Shown here piece after piece: positions 23,395-35,300 of a stretch of 64,000 nucleotides of DNA. The translations under genes and the position numbers were made by a program. The stretch is from NCBI GenBank assembly GCA_936450465.1, contig OW388293.1, positions 43,110,982 to 43,174,981 of the forward strand, in the 5' to 3' direction. The notes under the pieces are model-generated. The model searched no databases and had not been told where the DNA came from. It saw only the letters and a list, made by a program, of their open reading frames with translations. The stretch comes from Gibbula magus. Lineage: Eukaryota; Mollusca; Gastropoda; Trochida; Trochidae. How positions within the stretch are numbered: position 1 is the first letter of the stretch; every line of letters begins with the position of its first letter.

Positions 23395-26300
23395 CGATTG
23401 CTCAATGTAGCGCTACGTAGCAAGGCGAGCAAACTTCGAGGAATTTGCACTGTATCGTTCAAGAGAGAGTTAGCGCTACATTGAGCGCTACATTGAGCGA
23501 TCAATGAGCAATTTAAGCGCTCGCTGTTATTGAACGGAACCCATGTCTCAAATTTTAGCAAATATATCTATATATTCACACAGTCAAGTTTAAGTGTACT
23601 TAGTTTTCCGAAAGCAATTCGCACCATTTACAACTATGTTTGTAGAAACGGCTAAGTGTAGAAAACATTTGAGATTTATGATTTGTTTCAACTTCGGGAT
23701 GTTTAAACGGTCATATTTACTTGGCAGGTGGTTTGACTTAGACATTCATTTTGGCTGGTGTTTGCCCCATATGAATTTTTAAAACTTGCGTTTCGAAATA
23801 GTTCGATTGTACTACCATTTGGACATTGCAGTGATGGAAATAAGTGGTTAAAAAAATATGATGGCCGAGGGGGCAAATTCAGTTTCGTGTTAGAAACTCT
23901 GATACGGAATAACGAGGTTTGCGAAAATATTCAATACAAAAGTTCGAAAAACGAGGACGACACGAAATCACGAAACAAGGTCGAAACGAAATTGTGAAAT
24001 CGTGGAAGAAGGTAACAATGTCAATATCTAGGATTGCCACAGGGCAATACTGAGGTCTTCAAGACTCGTGCTTGACCTTGAACCCAATGTTTTACTTACA
24101 TGTAAATCCCCATTTAGTGATCAGCTTTTCCTCTTTAAAATGATCTATCAAGCATATCTCTATCTTCAGTAGTTTTCAAAATAAAAATCTAAAAAAAACT
24201 ACTCCGAAGAAAATGTGAAAATTATTTATTTTTAAACCCCTACATAAAACGGTTAATATTTTCATGATAAGGTGTAACATTGACAATTTTGTCATTTAAT
24301 TTCCAATGAAGGAGATGTAATCGGCATATAGATTGCATACATAACTAATAATAACTTGGACCCCTATACGGCATTTGCGATGTTTGAAGCTTAATTATAA
24401 AGTTTTTGATGAAAGGGCTCAACATAAAAGTTGTTGTTCTTGGAATTCTGCATATGTGGCTGTCAATAAAGCATCAATTTCATTAGTCATTAGTCATGTG
24501 GTCCTTTGAACTCCGCTGAAAATGGCTATTTTCGAAAAATTACAATGTTCTATGACCGGTCACACATAAACTATGACAGATAGATTCTTGAAAGTGTTCG
24601 TTAGTGTTCCTAATAAAATGATATCTCTTCTTCAAAATGAGCTTTTAAATATAATTGTATCTTTAACAGTTTACGGTCGAAAATTCTCCAAAGGCAATAC
24701 CTCTCAAAAAGACTCAAAATCACAAAATTTTCCTTTTTTGGGAATATGTCAAAATTGTGCCGAAACTATCAACTTTTATAAGAAATTGATCTAAGGTGGA
24801 ATTATTACGACAGATTTGAGGAATGCAATACAACAGTTAGTTTCGATAACGATGTACTTGCAAGTTAGTTATGTCCCTTTGAACACAGAGCAGTAAAACG
24901 ACTTTTTAAAAAGTGATAATTCTCAAGGGCATATTACTAAATTCCTCGGACAAAATTAAAAAATCGGAGCCGATCATGCTGTAAAGCTGTTATACAGCTT
25001 TCATATGAGCTATAAAACGTAGCCATGAATTAGGAGAAGATTTTCCAAGACGCACATCCTAAAATACGCGATAATTTCAGTTTTTCCGAAAAAGCAAAAA
25101 ATTTATTATTACGGCCGAAAACCACTATAGGCCTAGTCGATGGGGAATGTTGTTGCCCACATTTTGGTGAAGGTTTAAATAGTTTTCGAGCTATTGAGGT
25201 TTGAAGTTTTGAATTAAAGGGGAGATAACTCAAGAAAGACGTTGAAAATAAAAATTCAGGCTCTTCTGTTTCCAGAGCTCGTCAAATCCCTGCAATTTTC
25301 ATGAAAATCGGTCCAGCGGTAACTTCAGAAAGTTCTGAACAAAATCGGTAAGACCTAATAGGGAAAGTTTGTCAATTACCTAGCTTTAAAAAGTTCATTA
25401 TATTATTTACAATAAGTTCAATATTCATTGTTCGCATTTGCGTTTTCATTGACCTGTAACCGGTAAATTGTTGGTTCCTTCACTTCCCCCACGCACCTTT
25501 CGCAATTTCATGATTTCCTCTCACTATTGCGCAGCGTGTTCACGAGTTCTTTTGAAAAGGTTTCGCAATTTCGTGTCATTATCTCGGGATTTCATGCTTT
25601 CAATTATTTCGCAACATTTACCGGTCAGGTTCGGTTTAAATTGAAGCGCCCATAAAATATCAATACCCAACCCAGTGTGCAAATGATAGTTCTATGCCTG
25701 GCCTATCTAGCCGCATTGACTTTGTATGTAAATTATTATATTTGATATAACAAAACGATTGTATATGCACCGCCTTTGTTTGTTGTATAAATGAATGTAT
25801 GAATTAGAAATGGAATACAAACTTTTTTTATAAAAAAGACACGAAATGAAATGGTCCCTTTCGGCCACCATACATTGTACGTTTTTTATTGAGTGAATTT
25901 TATTTTACAATGGTTTTGAAAGCTTTTGTGATGTGTAGCTATGAGGCGATTTTAATGCCAGAGTCGACACAGGAAATGATTTTATTTTACATGACAAATC
26001 AGATCCAAATGACGACCTGTTAATTAACGAAGAAATTTACAGTGGAGCCAAAAATCACAGGATAATGTTACAAATACAGTGGAAATCTGATAAGTAAAGT
26101 TTCTTGGGACTCATCAACATATTTTACTTATCCGGTATTTTACTTATCCAAACTTGTGAAAACCTGCAGATGATAACCATAATAGATGTATACATCGTTG
26201 ATAAAACCATATACATGTATATGTATACACCATAAGATAGCAGTTGTTTTTAATTAGATGATTTATTATATACATTTTCATTTTACATTTATGAAGTAAT

Positions 26301-26590
26301 AAATACTATTACATGTACAACCTGTTGTCCGTGTATTGTGAATTGTTTAAAACAGCGAGCTTTAATTAAGATGTGTGTTTAACAAACGACTGACAAGTGC
26401 CAGCGTCTCTCATCTGATCATGTTGTGATTGGGAGTTTAGTTATCCGGTTTCATTTGTTGAGTAGTAGTAGTTTATCGGACTCAAATAGTGATAATTACT
26501 GAAGGAATTTGCCGGGACCAAAGAAAAGTGTTTACTTATCAGTTTTTTTGTTATTAAGCGATCTTTACTTAGACAGTTTCAACTGTAGTT
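23395..26590. other. unassigned intergenic sequence
   Basis: No host gene was recognised. Similar words (cacgaaatcacgaaacaagg near 23960 and, inverted, aatttcgtgtcattatctcg near 25570) hint at a decayed element with inverted ends of about 1.7 kb, but I cannot define its termini. Confidence 0.35.
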
Positions 26591-26744
26591 TCAGTATACA
26601 GCTGTTGGACTTCTCTGTAAACGACGCAAAATGAGAATAGCAAATGGTCGTATGCCGCATGACTCAACATAACATAATGGGCATTCAGTTATTGATAATG
26701 AGCTGATTAAACAGGAAAATATAGATAATATATCCGATTTCAAT

Positions 26745-26972
26745 GTGTTATATATGAATGAGTTTAGTGCTCCCATCTGTGTTCCTATCGACTCAAATGT
26801 AATACTGCAGATGATAAACAATACTAGTGAAAATCATATGTGTTACAAAATATCAAATGAGAACACCCAGGCCTACAGGCAAACCGTCAGTGGTCAGCTG
26901 GATTACATGAACCAAATCGTTGAGAAAACGGACGATATTGACAAATTTGTGGATAAATACACAGCAGTGTAA
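26745..26972 (+). pseudogene. possible LINE fragment (post-endonuclease linker)
   Basis: A 75-codon frame with NENTQAYRQTVSGQLDYM and KTDDIDKFVDKY resembles the variable region between endonuclease and RT of LINEs, where a W..A..E...Y..T pattern is followed by a DDID motif. There is no catalytic motif. It lies just upstream of a clear LINE endonuclease on the same strand. The assignment is weak. Confidence 0.25.
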
Positions 26973-27169
26973 CATAACTCTGGTGATCTGTTTGTGATTA
27001 CCTTCTACCTGGGTTGTATTCTATCACAATTATCTTGCACAAAAAGCGCTCTGCAACTCTAGAGAGGACAATACAAGAAGAAATAACAAGAAACGTAAAT
27101 TAAATATTTCAACGAATCTGACGATTATATAGCGGCTGCTCCGCGTTCAAACCCAAATATCCAATATAC

Positions 27170-27440
27170 GCAGTTGTACTCTAGTTTTTAAAATATTATA
27201 AGCGCGATGTATCATGAATTGCAGCATCTAGAGTCTTTAAATTTGGTACCAGTCTTCATTTGGGGAAGACGCAGGCAAAAGTCGATTTGGGTGACTTATT
27301 TAAAAGGTCACTATGTGACTTTGACCAGTTTTAAAATGTTCTTAGCGAGATACCACATGGACATGTGCGCCTAGAGTCTTCACATTTTGGATCAGAGGAG
27401 AAGGAGCACTCAGATACCAGTCGAATTGGGTAAAGTCTCG
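27170..27440. repeat. two diverged tandem copies of about 135 bp
   Basis: The first copy (about 27195-27300) and the second (about 27330-27440) share gcga.gtat/ac, ctagagtctt, accagtc and gaattgggt/gatttgggt at matching offsets. An old local duplication. Confidence 0.4.
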
Positions 27441-27969
27441 TCGTGACCTTGACAATGAGGATAGGGACGGAACGTGTTGTGTGTTGTGTTTTGTGTGCTT
27501 TAATTGTTGGAGAGAACACTGATAGCGGGAATGACTTTGGACATCTTAGAAATGACAACGCTTAACACAAAATAATGTATAGTGAATTATATCAATCTAA
27601 ATAAATTCAGAGCAACTGTTTTTATATTAGGTTATACACTAAGGTATAACTAAATAATAAAAAAAGTTGATCGTAACTTATTTAGATTGGAATTCTATAA
27701 TTAAAAAAATAACTTTATTTTACCAAATATCATAACTTCGCAACAGTCTGTTTATAGCAATGTCATGTAGATGATAATGTTAATGGGTTTAATTCTTATA
27801 TCACCAGACAGGGCAAATACTTCTCACTCTCGCCAGTCCATGTTTAACCATTCCAATGTGTATGGTAATGTTGATGCAATTCCTTCTCACCATGCAATGT
27901 TATTGAAGTTGAATTGAATGTAGATGGTACTTTGATGAAAGAATCGGTAACCCTGTTGGCACTCCTTGT

Positions 27970-28997
27970 TATCCCCCATACTTTTAATGTCCTGAGCATA
28001 TATGGCCTGAGACAGGCTGAAAAATGTAGCATTTGGTGAGTTAATTAATGTGTGTGATCTGTGTGATATTATAGGTTTCCAGGAAACCAAAACAGACATA
28101 TTTGTTGACTTAGAAATTCCGGGTTACTCTTTGTAGTATGTGCATGGAATAAATTCCACTAGAAAATCTGGTGGAATTTTGATTGTAGAATCTAAATTTA
28201 ATAAAGCGTTCCGTAAAGAATACATTACAAGGAATGAATTTGTGCTATGGATATAGATTTCGAAGCCCCTATTACTAGTGAATATGACATGTACGTTGGG
28301 TTTGTGTACCTGGGATCTAAATAATTTAATAATGATACATTTTGTCAAAGTGAAAACTCGGCGTTACATTTCCAGACATTTGCTGAACGCGTGTCATTAG
28401 TAATTGATTCTATTGCCAGGAATAGTAAATCATGTGATTGTCGTATCATTGATGAATGTCTCACTTATGAAGTATATACTGATGAATCAGATATTCGAAA
28501 TGGTCTAGGTCCAGAAGCAATTTTAACTTCCCATTATGTACTACAGCAAAGATTTTCACAAGACTCCAGTAGACTAAATAGCCATGTGTATTTGTAATGG
28601 CCGAATACAACCTGATAATGTGAAAGATAAACCTACTTATAAAGACAAATATGTAGTTGACTATCTCATTGCTTCTCCATCAGCACTTCGTATAACTTGT
28701 AACTTGGACGTACACTGTCCATTATCGTTTTCCATACTGGCTCCAACTGCCCAGGACGTTGAGCAGTCCGTCCCAAGCGCAACTAAATGCACACAACTAC
28801 AAGCAAATCAACCGAACCGTTTTTATCATAAACTTGCAGTTACATTTCTTAATAATATCGATGTGGAGAAGCTCGATATCATCCAAATCATTAAAAGTAC
28901 TAAGTTTAATAAGTCAAATGATATAAATCTAATGCACGAACCATCCTACTACAACATGATAAAACAAAATCTCCAAAGGAATATTGGAATGTTGTGA
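27970..28997 (+). pseudogene. LINE AP-endonuclease, decayed
   Basis: With several stops and frame changes, the plus strand reads FGELINVCDLCDIIGFQETK, KSGGILIVESKFNKAF and NEFVLW. It then reads NGRIQPDN, KYVVDYLIASPSALR and PLSFSILAP at 28600-28750. These match, in order, the I..LQETK, RKSGGIA, .VLWFRI, GR..D and SVVDY..A.P..L segments of LINE endonucleases. The 28584-28997 frame continues into the linker. The matching RT appears only at 31210-31480, after an oppositely oriented LINE. Confidence 0.7.
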
Positions 28998-29216
28998 ATA
29001 ACCCCAACAATACTGAACATGATAAACAAACTAAACAATCAAAATCCACTACAACAGATTGATAATCCAAAGTTGATTGTGAATTCAGATATCACTTGTG
29101 ATGAAACAATCTGCAATTAAAAAGCTGAAAATTTTATAATAAAGCTCCAGGATTGGCTTTTAGAAGTGACTAAGTCTTTATACAAGAAAAAAGGTAACAT
29201 CTTAGACCTTAACTGA

Positions 29217-31190
29217 ACTGAACTTTATTGTCACTCAGGCTGCACACTCCAGCATAAGAGGTACATACCTTATACATATTTACATATGTCCAACACAACA
29301 TAGAATATAAGGTTACAGCAAGTACATTACATTAAAGAAAGAGACAATGTGAAGTGTATTTGTTTAATAAGAACATTATAATTTTACAAAACATTGACAG
29401 TTTTCTTAAATTACCAAACTTAGTATATATATTTGGTTTACTATAATAAGATTTACGAATATATTGTTCTCTTTCTAACGTTAATTTAGGGCATATAAAT
29501 AAATAATTGAATTCGTCACCAGTATCATTAAATTACACAATGGACACTTTCTATTACTAACTGGAATTCGTTGCCGTCTGCCTGTCTCGATTGAAAGAAA
29601 ATGGTTAGCAGTTCGGAATTTCAACAAGGTATTAATAATGCAAAAAATTAAGATATTTTTCAAATTTAAGAGATGGACTTCAGACAGTTTCTAAAGTTGT
29701 CATCCTTGTTTGTAAAATAATGTTAATATACTCTTAATAGGACATTTTAGCCAGAGAACGCTTTTGAAATTGTGTGCAATTTGTGAAATGAAACTCAATC
29801 CAAGATTGTCGAAAATTTCTTGAAGATACTTTATCCATTTATGTTCATATTTGCCAAAGATAAAATCATTCAATGTCAATTTATAAATCAAGGAGCACAA
29901 TTTTGACGATTTTCCAATTAAGAGATTTGCCCCAAAACATAAGACTCAGCTTTTAATGACATTAACAAGTTGGATTCTACTAAACTCGCCATAAATCATA
30001 TAATTAGGTTACATTTCCTCAATGATTATACATATTTAAGAAAACAAAGATGGACATTTTCAAAACATTGAATATTCTCAAAACCCAAAATTTCACATCC
30101 GTATAAAGGAAAAGGAGTAATCATACAATCAAATAATCTTAAATGACAAACAAATGGAGACTTTACTACCTTGATTTAAAACGAATAACATTCATATACA
30201 AAAATAGGAGTAATCATACAATCAGATAATCTTAAATGACAAAAAATGGAAAGTTTTCTTCACATTGCTTTTGTTGCCTTTTCGACCAGTAACCGTTTGG
30301 TTTTAGTAAATTTATTATTTTTCTATAAAGTAATGCCAAGATAGAAATACTGATCTACATTTTCAAGGATGTTATCACATATATTTAAATTTATTTTATA
30401 TTCCTTTTTGAACAGCCGAAAATGAGAATTTTGGATTATGATGTGTTTATTTTAGGTCTCCATTTGTTAAAATAATTATTAAATGAATCTAACATACCTT
30501 GCAAGTCACAGGGGTCTGAGGACATAAGCACAGTATCTACAGCATATAACAATGCAAAAAGTGTAATAATTGTTTCAATGCGGTTGTGAAACTCACCAGG
30601 TTTAAGTTGTATATCGCAACATAAATTTGAATCTAGGGAATCTTAAAGGCCGTTTAGAAATAGTGAAAAAATTTTGGTACATGTTAAAAATGACTTTTAA
30701 AGCATTTCCCAGTTATATTATTTTGTAAAAGTGTTTGCCAGAGCCCTGATCTCCAGACGGTATCAAATGCTTTTTGTAAATCGATAAATGCGCAATATCA
30801 TTTATTTTTGCGACATTTTATTATTTCCCAAATGTGATAAAGAGTACAAATGTGATCTATTGGCGAGTATCCTTTTCTGAAACCAGCTTGAGCTTCGGGT
30901 AGAAATTCGTTAGTTTGATGAATTTATTCAATCGAATGTTTAAAATAGAAGTGAAAAGTTTTCCAAATCAGCTCAGCAGTGTAATGGGTCTGTTATTTCC
31001 AGGGTCTTTAGGATCGCCTTTATTTTTGCAAATTGGTTGAATGGTACCTGTACCCCAACTCATCTCGACCCTTCTGGATTTATTTCTGTAAGTTGTTTAT
31101 TTAAACATCAGATTAACGCAATTTCATGAAGCAAAAAATATAATTTCACCTGCTGAGTCTTTTCAACAGTGGATAAACTTTTTGTGATGA
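29217..31190 (-). mobile_element. 5'-truncated LINE, decayed, minus strand
   Basis: The 3' end is at about 29217 (plus-strand ctgaactgaactttattgtc, i.e. a short repeat tail). Reading leftward on the minus strand from about 31050, RT pieces appear in the correct order: NKGDPKDPGNNRPITLLS, QAGFRKGYSPIDHICTLYH, YCAFIDLQKAFDTVWRSGLW, a VDTV-type region, and near the C-terminus FRTANHFLSIETGRRQRIP with CPLC. There are many stops and frame breaks. It appears to interrupt the older plus-strand LINE. The flanks share gacctta (29206 and 31200 areas), a possible short target duplication. An internal piece near 30110 is duplicated at 30205. Confidence 0.7.
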
Positions 31191-31204
31191 CATTAATTAC
31201 GACC

Positions 31205-31480
31205 TTACTCAAAATGTCCAAACAAGTACTGTGTATTCATTGACTTAACTAAGGCTTTTGATTCGGTTGGAGAGCAATGTATGGCAAAAAATGCTTAACG
31301 CTGGCGTTTCGGGAAGCTTTCTCACTTTTATTTAAAATGAATACAGTAATATGAAGTCAACAGTACCTTTGAATAACAATACCTCCCCATTTTCCCTGCG
31401 TATGTCTGGTGCAAGGCAAGGAGAAGATATGTCCCCTCTATCATTCGCCTTCTTTATAAAATTTAATGATCTAGAATCAT
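31205..31480 (+). pseudogene. LINE reverse-transcriptase fragment, plus strand
   Basis: Reads, with frame breaks, PNKYCVFIDLTKAFDSV (RT catalytic block A), then NAGVSGSFLTF and RMSGARQGEDMSPLSFAFF (normally G.RQG..LSPLLFA). No YADD block follows, so the element is truncated. It probably belongs to the plus-strand LINE whose endonuclease lies at 27970-28997, separated from it by the minus-strand insertion. Confidence 0.65.
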
Positions 31481-32076
31481 AAAAGTCTCCCAAAAGAGAA
31501 AATGAGTAACCTATAACACAATAAACTAAATATTGGTAATACTATACAGTCGTGATGAATGATGTATATATCAACAAGTTTGATGGAATTTGAAATAAGG
31601 AAGAACCACTTTAAATCATAATGCATATTATATCTGAAATAATGGTCAAGATTTCTCTTATCATAATACAAAGCGTGGATTGGGACTGGTTATTTTGGAA
31701 AAGAATCGTATTTTTAATCGCACACTACTGTGAAGTGAGCCTACTAGACTGGAACAATACTGTAGTGTTGGTAGAGAGTTTAGATACAAAGTCAATCCTT
31801 ATCAGTGACTTTGGACAACATGACCAACTTGCATGTTGCTTTCCAGTGTTCATCCTCTTACGATTAGAGAGGCCCACAGCAATTAAGGAACATATTAAAT
31901 TCAAATGATGTCAGCCTCATTTATAACCTTATGAATCAAAGTTGACATTTTATCTAGACTTGTCCTGTGCCTTAAATATGGAAGTATAAATTCAGGTGAG
32001 ATATATAGTTCTGTACATGGCGTACTAGTTTATTGTTCTGTATTTCAATAATGTACAACAAGAAAACAGGAGTTTT

Positions 32077-32082
32077 GTTTAT
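32077..32082 (-). terminator. candidate poly(A) signal of the METTL24-like gene
   Basis: The plus-strand tttatt reads AATAAA on the minus strand, about 290 bp downstream of the METTL24-like stop codon at 32368. No cleavage-site evidence is available from sequence alone. Confidence 0.4.
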
Positions 32083-32367
32083 TTGTAAACTTTAAAAATA
32101 TAACTTTTTATGATCCATATTGTGTACAAACGTGCACCATTGACGAACATTGTTTAACATAGGACCAGATGCACCAAGGGCATCTGTGTATTCTGATATC
32201 TTCACGTGAAGTTTCAATAGAAACATAAATAAAGCACCCGTGTACTGTACATGTAGCTGGGCATGATGCAAACTACAGATCAAAGTATCTTGGGAAATCC
32301 AGACAGTTAATTATTGACAGTAAATTCCCGACTTTCTACTTGGTAAAACAAATCACAAAAAGTATTT

Positions 32368-35300
32368 TCATCGCCCATATCCAGCTACCAAGTTTACATT
32401 AAGATAATGCACTTCATAACAAGATGTTCTTGCAACTAGAAAATCATTTGTTTTAAAGGTACAGTGAAAGTTTTTGTGAACATAGAATTTTCGGAAGCCT
32501 AAGTCATGGATATCTTTCAATATGCTTAAGTCAGAGATCATTTTAGATTTATTTTTTGAACGTCCATGAAATTCCAAGAGTAGTTGTTTAACTTTACGAA
32601 GATGTCCTGACTTTACCATCTCTGGCAAGGAGGGCCATTCAGAATTTTCAACATCCATCTTCAGTACGTCGATGTATCTCTGAAAATGATTGTGTAGTTA
32701 ATTAAAATACATGCCATTAGATAGTGAACAATTTGGAATCATACTATTTGCAAAAGTACAAATTATTGTACGAATCTAGAAAACTAGCTGTGATGTTAAA
32801 ATATGTCCCCTCAGTCCTTTATTGCATCTAGCGAATCATGTTTCGTGTCGGACAGGCGCGGAAATCAACCAATGAGAACAGACCTGGCTCAGCTTTTGAG
32901 GCGACCAAGCAATTGGATGTTTTGGACGTGTTTTTGGAAATTCCGATTGCTTTCGATGATATCCCGTAAATTCCATAACTTATAGCAATGCTGTCGCACA
33001 GTGATATTATTGAATAAAATTATTTCACCGAATCTGTGTTTCCTAAATGGCCTTCTATTTCCGTATAAACGTATTTCCACTTTTTTCAGCGAATTTAAAT
33101 TACTGAGTGAAACAGTACATGTAAGTACACATACTTACTGAAAGGTTTAGTAAAGTAAACAAGCATTTCCTGATTTCACAAATTTACTGTAATATATCTT
33201 CTGTACAGACACAAGTGTTTTGTCATTATTTTGACGTCTCTTCTTTGATTTAGTTAGTAGTAATTAAGCTTAAAATAAATAACAGTAAAACCGCTCTTTT
33301 AAAAAATAACGTTTTGAGAATATGCCTTATGTCAGAAAATATTTATTTGAACTTTCACTAATATATTTTAAAGTTTAAACATAAATGACTATTCTTTTGA
33401 AAACGACAATGAACAGGCGTGTGAAAATGAGATATTTTAAAATGATGTCTCATTTTAAAAACCAACCAATAAGAATGTTGCAAATATTCCTACTCTCAAA
33501 TATCGGTTCTTTATTAACATTTGCTATGGAATCCATTCTAGATGACGATTTCAAGCATTGTCCCAAACTCATGTAAATTTTTGGAACAAACTGATTCTAC
33601 CATGGATATGATGTTTTTGTCTTCTAGACTTTTGACTCTTAAGGGTCTTGCTCATTAGCCTATGTCATCCGAATATGTCTGATCTATTTTCTTCATAAGC
33701 ATGTTTATGATGAACAGTTTTCACAATATCAAATAGCATATTTCAAGGAAAACACATTAAACGAGAAAACGTTTATCTTACGTTTATTTGATCATTATGA
33801 CGTGCCATTTTGCAACGACGACGTCCCTGATTGCACAACTAGATTCAATTGAAAACAATCAGGACACTCGATTTTAAGCGATAGTGAACATAGGTTAGGA
33901 TCGGGAATCGAAAAGGAGTAACCTCTGTGGGAAGAGAATGGGTTAGGATCTGAAATTTGAAGGGAGTTACCTCTGTGGGAAGAGAATTGGTTAGGATTGG
34001 AAATCTGAAGGGAGTAACCTGTGTGGGAAGAAAATTGGTTAGGATTTGAAATATGAAGGGAGTAACCTATGTGGGACGAGAATGGTTAGGATCGGAAATC
34101 TGAAGGGAGTAGCCTCTGTGGGAAGAGAATAAGTTAGGATTGGAAATATGAAGGGAGTAACCTGTGTGGGAAGAGAATGGGTTAGGTACGGAAATGTGAA
34201 GGAAGTTACCTGTGTGGGAAGAGAGAATGGGTTAGGATTTGAAATATCAAGGGAGTAACGTATGTGGGACAAGAATTGGTGAGGATCGGAAATCTGAAGG
34301 GAGTAACCTCTGTGGGAAGAGAATAGGTTAACCGGTTAGGATCGGAAATTTGAATGGAGTAATCTCTGTGGGAAGAAAATGGGTTAGGGTTGAAAATATG
34401 ATGGAAGTTACCTCTGTGGGAGAATGGGTTAGGATCGGAAATTTGAAAGGAGTAATCTCTGTGGGAAGAGAATAAGTTAGGATCGGAAATATGAAGCGAG
34501 TAACCTGTGTGGGAAGAAAATGGGTTAGGATCGGAAATCTGATACGTATTTCATTCCGACATTCAAAACGAATCTGCGTGTGAATTCGTAATTTAAATAA
34601 ACCTCTTGAAACTAATTGGGGGCTGACCGCATTTAATATTTAAAATACATTTGGAAATTGGGTCCTATCATCCTGGGTCGTGAAGTGCTAAGTGAGAAGT
34701 TGTTATAACTAATGTAGCCTTCAATAGATGATATATTCATTTTATATGATTCATCCTTTGGTAACAGTTTGCCCCGTTGTCTGCGTAGACCTTTACATTT
34801 ATTTTTCAGAAACAAATGACTAAAATATTGACTATCAGCTTGAACCTTTGTAGTGGTCGTTGTGTATAACGTACCGTTTATTGTTGTCAACCAAAGTTTT
34901 TATTTTACAGCGATTTTTAACAAAAGTGTAGCTGTTTGACATACGTTTTCAGTATTGGTAATATGTTGCCTTGCAAAAGTATTTTCAATCATGTATATAG
35001 AGCTGTATAATTTATTTCTAGCGATGTAAGATGACTACATGTGTTCACTATACCCAAAATATATTTTAAATGTTATGAATAAAGACATCTTTCCAATGTT
35101 GTTGCGCATCTTTTTAAACAAGTTGCAAGTTTCTAGCATGTCCCTAGGATTATTGATACCCAATATGTACATGTCAAATCAACGGAAATCAATATGGCGG
35201 CTAAACCACGAGAGAAACATCTTTGTCATGATTTACTTTTTTGCTTGTATTGTTATTGCGAATCTTTTGCAAAAGGTTTCAAGTCTCTATGTGAAAAAAA

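Noticed and set aside
34039..34272. Repetitive proline-rich open frame
   Set aside because: Translation of the roughly 50-bp MITE-derived tandem array.
34633..34890. 85-codon minus-strand frame considered as a METTL24-like exon
   Set aside because: Sequence does not match the expected segment, and the exons at 45038 and 33102 already join in phase.
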